Part shown: piece by piece, positions 1-8,894 of the stretch | How the letters are laid out: the number at the start of each line of letters is the position of its first letter | Position numbering within the stretch: the stretch's first letter is position 1 | Assembly (NCBI GenBank): GCA_009996515.1 | Contig: JAACZV010000006.1 | Location: forward strand, 62,001 to 126,000 | Reading direction: 5' to 3' | DNA length: 64,000 nt | Source of the DNA: Comamonadaceae bacterium | GTDB lineage: Bacteria > Pseudomonadota > Gammaproteobacteria > Burkholderiales > Burkholderiaceae_C | Notes under the pieces: model-generated | The model's input: only the letters and a program-made list of their open reading frames with translations | Databases searched by the model: none | What the model was told of the DNA's origin: nothing | Made by a program: the position numbers and the translations under genes

Positions 1-766
1 CGATGGCGCCCGGCACGCTGGTCAGCCCGCCAAGGATGACCACCGGCAATGCCTTCAACGCCACGAGAGACAGCGAGAACTGCACGCCCAGCTTGCTGCC
101 CCAGATCATGCCGGCCACCAGGGCGACAAAGCCCGCCACGCTCCAGACGATGACCCAGATGCGCGACAGCGGGATGCCTATGCTCTGCGCGGCCTGGTGG
201 TCGTCGGCGACGGCGCGCAGCGCGCGGCCGGTGGCGGTCTTCTGGAAGAACAGCGACAGGCCCGCCACGAGCGCCGCCGCGATCAGCGCGGCATAAAGGT
301 CTTCCTTGCTGACCAGCACACCGCCCTCGAAGGTCTGCTCGAACAGGAACATCGGATCCTTGGGCAGGCCGATGTCGATCTTGTAGATGTCGTTGCCGAA
401 CAGCATCTGGCCCGCGCCCTCCAGCAGGTAGGCGATGCCCAGCGTCGCCATCAGCAGCGTGATGCCTTCCTGATTGACGAGCTTGGCGAGCGCCAGCCGC
501 TCCACGGCCCAGGCCACCACCACCATCACCGCCAGCGCGCCGGCAAAGGCCAGCACATTGACCAGCAGCTTGCCCTCCAGGCCCGTGAGCGCCGGCAGCC
601 ATTCGGCAAAGCGCGCCATCGCCAGCGCGGCGAACAGCACCATCGCGCCCTGCGCGAAATTGAAGACGCCGCTGGCCTTGAAGATCAGCACAAAGCCCAG
701 CGCGATGAGCGAATACAGCATGCCCGCCATCAGGCCGCCGATCAGGGTTTCGAGAAACGGGCCCAT
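1..766 (-). CDS. livH: Branched-chain amino acid type ABC transporter permease (LivH family), partial at window start
   Basis: Reverse-strand translation MGPFLETLIGGLMAGMLYSLIALGFVLIFKASGVFNFAQGAMVLFAALA...LKALPVVILGGLTSVPGAI; runs off the window edge. Confidence 0.88.
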   Translation of the reverse strand, partial: MGPFLETLIGGLMAGMLYSLIALGFVLIFKASGVFNFAQGAMVLFAALAMARFAEWLPALTGLEGKLLVNVLAFAGALAVMVVVAWAVERLALAKLVNQEGITLLMATLGIAYLLEGAGQMLFGNDIYKIDIGLPKDPMFLFEQTFEGGVLVSKEDLYAALIAAALVAGLSLFFQKTATGRALRAVADDHQAAQSIGIPLSRIWVIVWSVAGFVALVAGMIWGSKLGVQFSLSLVALKALPVVILGGLTSVPGAI

Positions 767-790
767 GGTCAGCTGCGTCCGGCAGGGAAA

Positions 791-866
791 TGCAACCACA
801 AAGACACAGAGGCACTGAGAACCGTCCTCTGAATTTCCTCTGTGCCTCTGTGTCTCTGTGGTTGCA
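791..866. repeat. Intercistronic imperfect inverted repeat (TGCAACCACA(A/G)AGACACAGAGGCAC...)
   Basis: Left arm 791-820 and right arm 837-866 are reverse complements at 27/30 positions. Confidence 0.85.
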
Positions 867-881
867 TATGAATTTCCATGC

Positions 882-1667
882 TCAATGCCCCGCCCCGAGA
901 TACGCCCGGATGACGTCTTCGTTCTTGCGCACCTCGTCGGGCGCGCCGTCGCCGATCTTCTTGCCGTAGTCCAGCACGACGACGCGGTCGGAGATGTCCA
1001 TGACGACGCCCATGTCGTGCTCGATCAGCACGATGGTGGTGCCGAACTCGTCGTTCACGTCGAGGATGAAGCGGCACATGTCCTGCTTCTCCTCCACGTT
1101 CATGCCGGCCATGGGCTCGTCCAGCAGCAAGAGGCTGGGCTCCATGGCCAGCGCGCGGCCCAGGTCCACGCGCTTTTGCAGGCCGTAGGGCAGGCGGCCC
1201 ACGGGCGTCTTGCGGTAGGCCTGGATCTCGAGGAAGTCGATGATGCGCTCCGCATGAGCGCGCTGCGCGGTCTCCTCGCGCCGCGCCGGGCCTAGGTGCA
1301 GGGCCTGCCAGAACAGGCCGCGCTTCATGCGCAGGTTGCGGCCGGTCATGATGTTGTCCAGCACGCTCATGCCCTTGAACAGCGCCAGGTTCTGGAAGGT
1401 GCGGGCCACGCCCATCTCGGCGACCTGGCGCGGGCTCATGCCCTTGAAGGTCTTGCCGCGCAGCGTGATGGCGCCCTGCTGCGGCTGGTAGACGCCGTTG
1501 ATGCAGTTCAGCATCGAGCTCTTGCCCGCGCCGTTGGGGCCGATGATGGCCCTGACCTCGTGCTCGCGGACGTCGAAGCTGATGTCGGTCAACGCCTTCA
1601 CGCCGCCAAAGGCCAGCGAGATGTTCTGCACCTCGAGGATGACCTCGCCGATGTGCTTTTTGCTCAT
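882..1667 (-). CDS. livG: ABC transporter ATP-binding protein (LivG family)
   Basis: MSKKHIGEVILEVQNISLAFGGVKALTDISFDV..GPNGAGKSS..LLLLDEPMAGMN; Walker A/B motifs. Confidence 0.9.
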   Translation of the reverse strand: MSKKHIGEVILEVQNISLAFGGVKALTDISFDVREHEVRAIIGPNGAGKSSMLNCINGVYQPQQGAITLRGKTFKGMSPRQVAEMGVARTFQNLALFKGMSVLDNIMTGRNLRMKRGLFWQALHLGPARREETAQRAHAERIIDFLEIQAYRKTPVGRLPYGLQKRVDLGRALAMEPSLLLLDEPMAGMNVEEKQDMCRFILDVNDEFGTTIVLIEHDMGVVMDISDRVVVLDYGKKIGDGAPDEVRKNEDVIRAYLGAGH

Positions 1668-3613
1668 GCGGCCTGCCTCTTCACCGTGGGATAGGTCCTG
1701 GCCTCGACGATGCGCAGGTCGGCCGCCACCAGGGCCGTGCGGCCGTCCTCGAACTTGACCTGGGTCTCGATGTGCTGCGAGACCTTGCCGTCGTACAGCG
1801 CGTCGATGAGCACGCCGTATTTCTCGGCGATGGCGCTGCGACGCACCTTGCGGGTACGCGTCAGCTCGCCGTCGTCGGCGTCCAGCTCCTTGTGCAGGAT
1901 CAGGAAGCGGCTGACCTGGCTGCCGGCCAGCAGCTCGTCCTGGGCCAGGTCGGCATTGACCTTCTCCACGCACTCGAGGATGAGCTGGTAGACCTCGGCG
2001 CGCCCCGCCAGGTCGGTGTAGCCGGCATAGGGCAGGTTGCGGCGCTCGGCCCAGTTGCCCACGGCCTCGAAGTCGATGTTGATGAAGGCGCAGACCTTCT
2101 CGCGCCGGTCGCCGAAGCAGACCGCCTCCTTGATGTGCGGGAAGAACTTCAGCTTGTTCTCCACGTACTTGGGCGCAAACATCGCGCCGTCGAAGGCGCC
2201 GCCCATCAGGCGCCCGACATCCTTGGCGCGGTCGATGATCTTCAGGTGCCCCCCGGGCGTCAGGAAGCCGGCGTCGCCGGTGTGGAACCAGCCGTCGGCC
2301 GTCAGCGCCTCGGCCGTCGCCGCGTCGTTTTTGTAATAGCCCTTGAGCAGGCCGGGCGAGCGCACCAGCAGCTCGCCGCTGTCCGACAGCCGGATCTCCA
2401 CGCCCTCGATGGGCACGCCCACCGTGTCGGCGCGGGCCTCGTGGTCGGGCTGCAGGCAGACGAACACGGCCGTCTCGGTGGAGCCGTAGAGCTGCTTGAG
2501 GTTGATGCCGATGGCGCGGTAGAAGCTGAACAGGTCGGGGCCTATGGCCTCGCCCGCCGTGTAGGCCACGCGCACGCGCGAGAAGCCCAGCGTGTTGCGC
2601 AGCGGGCCGTAGATCAGCAGATCGCCCAGCGCATAGGCCAGGCGGTCCAGCGGGCCTACGGCCTGCCCGTCCATCAGCCGCGGGCCGACGCGCCGGGCCA
2701 GGCTCATGCAGCGCTCGAACAGCCAGCGCTTGATCGCGGACGCATCCTCCATGCGGATCATCACCGTCGTCAGCAGGCCCTCGAAGACCCGCGGCGGCGC
2801 GAAGTAATAGGTGGGGCCCACCTCCTTCAGGTCGATGCTGACCGTGGACGCCGACTCGGGGCAGTTGACGACATAGCCCACGGCCAGCCACTGCGCGAAG
2901 CTGAAGATGTTCTGGCCTATCCAAGCCGGCGGCAGATAGGCCAGCACCTCCTCCCGCGGCGTCAGCCTGTCGAAGCGCTGGCCGGCCCGGGCCCGGTCGA
3001 TCAGCGTCGCGTGGGTGTGGATGACGCCCTTGGGGTTGCCCGTGGTGCCGGAGGTGAAGAACAGCGCGGCGACGTCGCCCGGCTGGCCCGCGGCCACCTC
3101 GGCGGCGAAGAAGTCCGGCCGCTGCGCGCGGGCCGCGCGGCCCTGGGCCAGCAACTCATCCAGCGAGGCCAGGCCCGGCTCGTCGTAGTGGCGCAGGCCG
3201 CGCGGGTCGTCGAACCAGATGCGCTTCAACTGCGGGCACTGCTCGCGCAGCTCCAGCAGCTTGTCGACCTGCTCCTGGTCCTCGACGACGGCGAAGGCGA
3301 TCTCGGCGTTGTTCAGCGGGAAGACGAACTCGGCGGCGACGGCGTCCTGGTACAGCGGCACCGGCACGGCGCCCAGGGCTTGCGCGGCCAGCATGCTGGC
3401 GTAGAGCCGCGGGCGGTTCTCGCCGACAACGACGAGATGCTCGCCGCGGCGCAGCCCGGCGGCCGCCAGCCCCAGGGCCAGCTCCTGCACCAGCGCCGCA
3501 AGCTGGGCCCAGGACAGCGTCTGCCAGACGCCAAAGGCCTTCTCGCGCAGCGCCGGCGCGTCGGGCCTTTGGGCCGCATGAGCGAGCAATAGCCGAGGGA
3601 AGGTGTCCACCAA
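1664..3613 (-). CDS. AMP-dependent synthetase / long-chain acyl-CoA ligase
   Basis: 649 aa; FFTSGTTGNPKGVIHTHATL, YGSTETAVFVCLQ, GWFHTGDAG motifs; 4-nt overlap with livG-like gene. Confidence 0.92.
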   Translation of the reverse strand: MVDTFPRLLLAHAAQRPDAPALREKAFGVWQTLSWAQLAALVQELALGLAAAGLRRGEHLVVVGENRPRLYASMLAAQALGAVPVPLYQDAVAAEFVFPLNNAEIAFAVVEDQEQVDKLLELREQCPQLKRIWFDDPRGLRHYDEPGLASLDELLAQGRAARAQRPDFFAAEVAAGQPGDVAALFFTSGTTGNPKGVIHTHATLIDRARAGQRFDRLTPREEVLAYLPPAWIGQNIFSFAQWLAVGYVVNCPESASTVSIDLKEVGPTYYFAPPRVFEGLLTTVMIRMEDASAIKRWLFERCMSLARRVGPRLMDGQAVGPLDRLAYALGDLLIYGPLRNTLGFSRVRVAYTAGEAIGPDLFSFYRAIGINLKQLYGSTETAVFVCLQPDHEARADTVGVPIEGVEIRLSDSGELLVRSPGLLKGYYKNDAATAEALTADGWFHTGDAGFLTPGGHLKIIDRAKDVGRLMGGAFDGAMFAPKYVENKLKFFPHIKEAVCFGDRREKVCAFINIDFEAVGNWAERRNLPYAGYTDLAGRAEVYQLILECVEKVNADLAQDELLAGSQVSRFLILHKELDADDGELTRTRKVRRSAIAEKYGVLIDALYDGKVSQHIETQVKFEDGRTALVAADLRIVEARTYPTVKRQAA

Positions 3614-3754
3614 GCTGTCTCCGTTGCAGGGGCTGGAGCCCCCGTCTGTCAGCCCATTCTGATCAGGACTTTGACGCCAATCTGTCGGTACGACGACAAT
3701 TTACGGGTCTTCACGGCCCAGACTTTCCCACCCCTGGGCACCGCGCCCACCGCC

Positions 3755-4486
3755 ATGGCCCCGCATGCCTTCGCCCCCCTCAACCCCAGCCTGCGCCAGC
3801 GCGCGCGCCGCCCCACGCCGGGCGAGCTGGACGCCATCCCCTGGCTGAAGCTGCTGGACGGCCCGCTGCGCGAGCGCGCGGTGGCGACGCTGGAGGTCGG
3901 CGATGCCGAGCCGGGCGAGCGCCTGTGCCGCATCGGCCGGCCCGCCAGCTTCTGGTTCGGCGTCGTCGACGGGCTGCTGAAGATGAACAACGACGACTCC
4001 ACCGGCCAGGCCGTCACCTTCACCGGCATCCCGCCGGGCGGCTGGTTCGGCGAGGGCACGCTGCTCAAGCGCGAGAGCTACCGCTACAACATCCAGGCGC
4101 TGCGGCCCAGCGTCGTCGCCGGCCTGCCGCTGGAGAGCTTCCATGCGCTGCTGGACGGCAGCATCGCCTTCAACCGCTTCGTGCTGGACCAGCTCAACGA
4201 GCGGCTGGGCCAGTTCATCGCGGCGCGCGAGACCGACCGCATCCACGATCCCGACGTGCGCGTCGCGCGCAACCTGGCCGCCCTCTTCCACCCGACGCTG
4301 TACCCGGGCGTGGGCAAGGGGCTGCGCATCACGCAGCAGGAGCTGGGCTATCTGGTGGGCTTGTCGCGCCAGCGCGTGAACCAGGCGCTGACGCGCCTGG
4401 CCGAGGCCGGGCTGATCCGCATCGAGTACGGCGGGCTGCGGGTGCTGGACCTCGAGGGCCTGCGCGGCTTTGCGCCGGGCGGCTGA
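3755..4486 (+). CDS. Crp/Fnr-family transcriptional regulator
   Basis: cNMP-binding-like N-terminus and HTH QQELGYLVGLSRQRVNQALTRLAEAGLI; start may be 3671. Confidence 0.85.
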   Translation: MAPHAFAPLNPSLRQRARRPTPGELDAIPWLKLLDGPLRERAVATLEVGDAEPGERLCRIGRPASFWFGVVDGLLKMNNDDSTGQAVTFTGIPPGGWFGEGTLLKRESYRYNIQALRPSVVAGLPLESFHALLDGSIAFNRFVLDQLNERLGQFIAARETDRIHDPDVRVARNLAALFHPTLYPGVGKGLRITQQELGYLVGLSRQRVNQALTRLAEAGLIRIEYGGLRVLDLEGLRGFAPGG

Positions 4487-4498
4487 GGACGGGGCCGC

Positions 4499-5104
4499 TC
4501 AGGCCGCGAAGGCCACCGCCTCGGGCTCGCCGCGCGGCAGCGTCGCCCAGCGGTCGGCGCGCAGCTCGTAGAGCAGTGCCGCACTGCCGGGGCCAACGGC
4601 CAGCGAGCCCTTGAGGCGCAGGCCCAGGCCTTCCAGCGTCTTGCGCGTGGGCGCGTTGTTGGGCAGGACCGCCGCGACGACCGCGCCCTCGCGGCGCTGC
4701 TCGAAGGCCTGCTCGAAGGCGTACTGAGCCATCTCGGACGCCAGCCCCCGCCCCCAGGCCTGGGGCGTGATGCGGTAGTACAGGTAGAGGCCGGCATGGC
4801 CGGCCACGCTGCGGTGCATCAGCCCGCCGAAGCCGATCAGGCCATCGGGCTGGTCGCGCTCGGCAATGGCCCAGTGGCCGAAACCATGGCTCTGCCAATG
4901 CGCCATCCAGGCCTGCAACTGGGCCCAGGTGGCGTCGCGCCCCTGGGGCGTGGCCGCGGCACAGAAGCGGTTCACGGCCGGGTCGGCGTTCAGCGCCGTC
5001 AACACATCCAGATCGCCGTCCCTGGGCGGGCGCAGCAGCAGACGGCGGGTGACCATGGCTGCCGGGACGGCTGCAACGGGTTCGCTGAACTCAATCTGGA
5101 CCAT
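4499..5104 (-). CDS. GNAT-family N-acetyltransferase (RimJ/RimL-like)
   Basis: TRRLLLRPPRDGDLD...GLIGFGGLMHRSVAGHAGLYLYYRITPQAWGRGLASEM. Confidence 0.85.
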   Translation of the reverse strand: MVQIEFSEPVAAVPAAMVTRRLLLRPPRDGDLDVLTALNADPAVNRFCAAATPQGRDATWAQLQAWMAHWQSHGFGHWAIAERDQPDGLIGFGGLMHRSVAGHAGLYLYYRITPQAWGRGLASEMAQYAFEQAFEQRREGAVVAAVLPNNAPTRKTLEGLGLRLKGSLAVGPGSAALLYELRADRWATLPRGEPEAVAFAA

Positions 5105-5301
5105 GACGGGTACGGCTCAGTAATAACCCTAGGAGCCTAGCCTCGAGCCGCCCCCAGCGGAAGCCCAATCGCGCGGGAGATGTAGCAAATTCGTAACAAA
5201 ACCACGTAAAGAAGCGCTGCCCTACCCGCGCCGGGCGGGCCAGGGGCGGCGCCCGGGCCCGGCGCCCCCTCGGCACGCCGGGCCCGCTGGGCCGGGCAGG
5301 G

Positions 5302-7182
5302 TCAGCCGACCAGCAGCGCGTTGACGCGCTTCACGTAAGCGGCCGGGTCTTCCAGGTGGCCGCCTTCGGCCAGCACGGCCTGGTCGAACAGCACCTGGGC
5401 CAGGTCGTCGAAGCGCTCGCTGCCGTCCAGCCGCTTGACCAGCGCATGCTCGGGGTTGATCTCCAGCGTCGGCTTGCTCTCGGGCGCGGCCTGGCCGGCC
5501 TGCTTCAACAGGCGCGCCAGGTGGCCGCTGACGTCGCCCTCCTCGACGACGATGCAGGCCGGCGAGTCGACTAGGCGGGTCGTCACGCGCACGTCCTTGG
5601 CGCGGTCCTTGAGCGCGTCCTTGAGCTTGTCGACCAGCGGCTTCAGGCTCTCGGCGACCTCCTCGGCCTTCTTCTTTTCTTCCTCGTCCTGCAGCTTGCC
5701 CAGGTCGATCGCGCCCTTGGCGACCGACTGCAGCGGCTTGCCGTCGAACTCGTAGAGGTGGCTCAGCATCCACTCGTCGACGCGGTCCACCAGCAGCAGC
5801 ACCTCGATGCCCTTCTTGCGGAAGATCTCCAGCTGCGGGCTGTGCTTGGCCGCGGCCAGCGAGTCGGCCGTGATGTAGTAGATGGCTTCCTGGCCGTCCT
5901 TCATGCGGCTGACATAGTCGGCCAGCGACACGCCTTCATCGGCCTGCGTGGACGCGAAGCGGAACAGCTTGGCCAGGCGCTCCTGGTTGGCATGGTCCTC
6001 GCCGATGCCTTCCTTCAGCACCTGGCCGAAGTCCTTCCAGAAGTCGGCGTACTTCTGCTTCTCGGCCGCGTCCTCGCTGTTGGCCAGGCTCTCCAGCATG
6101 CCCAGCACGCGCTTGGTCGAGCCCTCGCGGATGGCCTTCACGTCGCGGCTTTCCTGCAGCAGCTCGCGGCTCACGTTCAGCGGCAGGTCGGCCGAGTCGA
6201 TGACGCCCTTCACGAAGCGCAGATAGACCGGCATCAGCGCCTCGGCGTCGTCCATGATGAAGACGCGCTTCACGTACAGCTTCACGCCGCCGCGCTTGTC
6301 GCGGTTCCACAGGTCGAACGGCGCCTTCTTCGGGATGTAGAGCAGCTGGGTGTACTCGCTGCGGCCCTCCACGCGGTTGTGCGTGTAGGCCAGCGGCGCC
6401 TCGGTGTCGTAGGAGATCTGCTTGTAGAACTCCTCGTACTGCTCCTGCGTGATGTCGCTCTTGCTGCGCGTCCACAGCGCCGAGGCCTTGTTGACCGGCT
6501 CCCACTCGTCGGTGACGACCTGCTGCGCCTTCTCGGCGTCCCAGGTCTCCTTCTTCATCAGCACCGGCAGCGAGATGTGGTCGCTGTACTTGGCAACGGT
6601 GGACTTCACGCGCCAGGTCTTCAGGAACTCCTCCTCGCCCTCGCGCAGGTGCAGGATGACGTCGGTGCCGCGGCCGGGCTTGGTGATGGTCTCGATCTCG
6701 TACTCGCCGGTGCCCTCGCTGCTCCAGCGCACGCCTTGCTCGGCGGGCAGGCCGGCGCGGCGGGTCTCGACGGTGATGCGGTCGGCGACGATGAAGCCCG
6801 AGTAGAAGCCCACGCCGAACTGGCCGATCAGCTGGGCGTCCTTCTTCTGGTCACCTTCGAGCTTGGCCATGAACTCGCGCGTGCCGCTCTTGGCGATGGT
6901 GCCCAGATGCGCGGCCGCCTCCTCGGCGCTCATGCCGATGCCGTTGTCGCTGATGGTCAGCGTCTTGGCGGCCTCGTCGAAGCGGATGCGCACCTCGAGG
7001 TTGGGCTGGTCTTCCCACAGCGCCGCGTTGTCCAGCGCCTCGAAGCGCAGCTTGTCGCAGGCGTCGCTGGCGTTGCTGACCAGCTCGCGCAGGAAGATCT
7101 CCTTGTTGGAGTACAGCGAGTGCGTGACGAGGTGCAGGATCTGCTTGACTTCGGCCTGGAAGGCGTGGGTTTGCTTGGTCAT
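5302..7182 (-). CDS. htpG: Molecular chaperone HtpG (Hsp90)
   Basis: [47 protein letters not shown]... Confidence 0.97.
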   Translation of the reverse strand: MTKQTHAFQAEVKQILHLVTHSLYSNKEIFLRELVSNASDACDKLRFEALDNAALWEDQPNLEVRIRFDEAAKTLTISDNGIGMSAEEAAAHLGTIAKSGTREFMAKLEGDQKKDAQLIGQFGVGFYSGFIVADRITVETRRAGLPAEQGVRWSSEGTGEYEIETITKPGRGTDVILHLREGEEEFLKTWRVKSTVAKYSDHISLPVLMKKETWDAEKAQQVVTDEWEPVNKASALWTRSKSDITQEQYEEFYKQISYDTEAPLAYTHNRVEGRSEYTQLLYIPKKAPFDLWNRDKRGGVKLYVKRVFIMDDAEALMPVYLRFVKGVIDSADLPLNVSRELLQESRDVKAIREGSTKRVLGMLESLANSEDAAEKQKYADFWKDFGQVLKEGIGEDHANQERLAKLFRFASTQADEGVSLADYVSRMKDGQEAIYYITADSLAAAKHSPQLEIFRKKGIEVLLLVDRVDEWMLSHLYEFDGKPLQSVAKGAIDLGKLQDEEEKKKAEEVAESLKPLVDKLKDALKDRAKDVRVTTRLVDSPACIVVEEGDVSGHLARLLKQAGQAAPESKPTLEINPEHALVKRLDGSERFDDLAQVLFDQAVLAEGGHLEDPAAYVKRVNALLVG

Positions 7183-7246
7183 GGTGGGATTGCCGTGAAC
7201 GAAAACGCGGCCCATTTGGGGCCGCGCGCGTCGGGTTCAAGAGGGG

Positions 7247-7558
7247 TCAGTAGGAAACGGCCCGCCGGGGCACGTCGATCTTGATCAGCGCCTTGGACAG
7301 CGCGCCGGCCGCCGCGCGGGCGTAGTCCAGCGCCCAGGCCGGGTCGGCGAAACCGGCCGGGCCGGCCGCGGCGGCGACCTGGATCAGCTTGTCGGCCAGC
7401 AACACCTTGCCCGAGCCGCGCAGCGGCTCGCACTCCAGGCGCACGAAGGCCTCGTCCAGCCAGCGGCGCGCGGCCTCGAAGCTCAACACCTCGGCGCCGT
7501 CGACGTCGATGTCGACGGGTTCGCCGCTCTCGGGGATGACGGTGATCCGGGCTTGCAT
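7247..7558 (-). CDS. Conserved hypothetical protein (103 aa)
   Basis: Intact ORF downstream of aroG with consistent codon bias. Confidence 0.6.
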   Translation of the reverse strand: MQARITVIPESGEPVDIDVDGAEVLSFEAARRWLDEAFVRLECEPLRGSGKVLLADKLIQVAAAAGPAGFADPAWALDYARAAAGALSKALIKIDVPRRAVSY

Positions 7559-7571
7559 GGCCCGGATTGTG

Positions 7572-8696
7572 TCAGCGCCTGGCCTTCACCGCCTGCGACA
7601 GCACCTCCAGCACGGCCAGCGAGTCGTCCCAGCCCAGGCAGGCGTCGGTGATGCTCTTGCCGTATTCCAGCGCGGCGGGGTCGTCCTTGCCGGGCGTGAA
7701 CTTCTGCGCGCCGTCGTTCAGATGGCTCTCCACCATGACGCCGAAGATGCTGTGGCTGCCCTCGCGCAGCTGGCCGGCGATGTCGCGCGCCACGTCCAGC
7801 TGACGCTGGTGCTGCTTGCTGGAATTGGCGTGCGAGCAGTCCACCATCAGGCGCTGTGGCAGCTTGGACTTCTCCAGGTCGGCGCAGGCCGCCGCCACAT
7901 GCTGGGCGTCGTAGTTGGGCGTCTTGCCGCCGCGCAGGATGACGTGGCAGTCGGCGTTGCCGCGCGTCTCGACGATGGCGACCTGGCCGTTCTTGTGCAC
8001 CGACAGGAAATGGTGGCCGCGCGCCGCGGCCTGGATGGCGTCGGTGGCGATCTTGATGTTGCCGTCGGTGCCGTTCTTGAAGCCTATGGGCGCGGACAGG
8101 CCCGAGGCCAGCTCGCGGTGCACCTGGCTCTCCGTCGTGCGTGCGCCGATGGCGCCCCAGGCGATCAGGTCGCCGATGTACTGCGGCGAGATCACGTCCA
8201 GGAACTCGCTGCCGGCCGGCACGCCCAGGCGGTTGATCTCCAGCAGCAGCTGGCGGGCGATGCGCAGGCCCTCGTCGATGCGGTAGCTCTCGTCCAGGTA
8301 GGGATCGTTGATCAGGCCCTTCCAGCCCACCGTCGTGCGCGGCTTCTCGAAGTAGACGCGCATGACGATCTCCAGCGTGTCGGCGTACTGCTCGCGCTGG
8401 GCCTTCAGCCGGCGCGCGTACTCGATGGCGGCATTGGGATCATGGATGGAACAAGGGCCCATGACGACCAGCAGCCTGTCGTCCTCGCCGCTCATGATGC
8501 GGCGGATGCGCTGGCGGGTCTGGCTGACCAGGCCCTCCATCGGCGTGCCACGGATGGGGAAGAAGCGGATCAGGTGCTCCGGCGGCGGCAGCGGCGTGAT
8601 GTCGAGGATGCGCTCGTCATCGGTGGCGCTGGTCTTGTCGTCCTGGGAGTACCAGCGCTGGGCTTCGGGTTCGACGGAGGAGACTTTGGCGTTCAT
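7572..8696 (-). CDS. aroG: 3-deoxy-7-phosphoheptulonate synthase (class I DAHP synthase)
   Basis: GEDDRLLVVMGPCSIHDPNAAIEYARRLK..., FEKPRTTVGWKGLINDP, DCSHANSSK. Confidence 0.95.
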   Translation of the reverse strand: MNAKVSSVEPEAQRWYSQDDKTSATDDERILDITPLPPPEHLIRFFPIRGTPMEGLVSQTRQRIRRIMSGEDDRLLVVMGPCSIHDPNAAIEYARRLKAQREQYADTLEIVMRVYFEKPRTTVGWKGLINDPYLDESYRIDEGLRIARQLLLEINRLGVPAGSEFLDVISPQYIGDLIAWGAIGARTTESQVHRELASGLSAPIGFKNGTDGNIKIATDAIQAAARGHHFLSVHKNGQVAIVETRGNADCHVILRGGKTPNYDAQHVAAACADLEKSKLPQRLMVDCSHANSSKQHQRQLDVARDIAGQLREGSHSIFGVMVESHLNDGAQKFTPGKDDPAALEYGKSITDACLGWDDSLAVLEVLSQAVKARR

Positions 8697-8706
8697 CTGG
8701 GCACCT

Positions 8707-8740
8707 AAAAAAAAACCGCCGGGCTTTGCAGGCCCGGCGG
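8707..8740 (-). terminator. Intrinsic terminator 11 nt upstream of the aroG start (attenuator terminator)
   Basis: Minus strand CCGCCGGGC-CTGCAAA-GCCCGGCGG followed by AA/U tract (9 A on + strand at 8707-8715). Confidence 0.9.
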
Positions 8741-8759
8741 TTTGTAGGGAGTCTTCTGT

Positions 8760-8834
8760 TCAGCGCGCGCGCTCAGAACTCTCCACCGCCGGGCGGGGAA
8801 AGAACCAAAAGCGAAAAAAGACGGCGCGGAACAT
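8760..8834 (-). CDS. Putative Phe-rich attenuator leader peptide (24 aa)
   Basis: MFRAVFFRFWFFPRPAVESSERAR*; 6 Phe + 1 Trp in the first 12 residues, immediately upstream of the aroG terminator. Confidence 0.75.
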   Translation of the reverse strand: MFRAVFFRFWFFPRPAVESSERAR

Positions 8835-8894
8835 GGAACGGAATCTAGCACGCCGCCCCGATGGCGCGGCATTCGCGAGACGCCAAGCCTGGCT

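Noticed and set aside
882-2924. 680 aa minus-strand ORF
   Set aside because: Only its C-terminal 261 aa (LivG-like ATPase) is real; the rest is an out-of-frame reading of the acyl-CoA synthetase gene.
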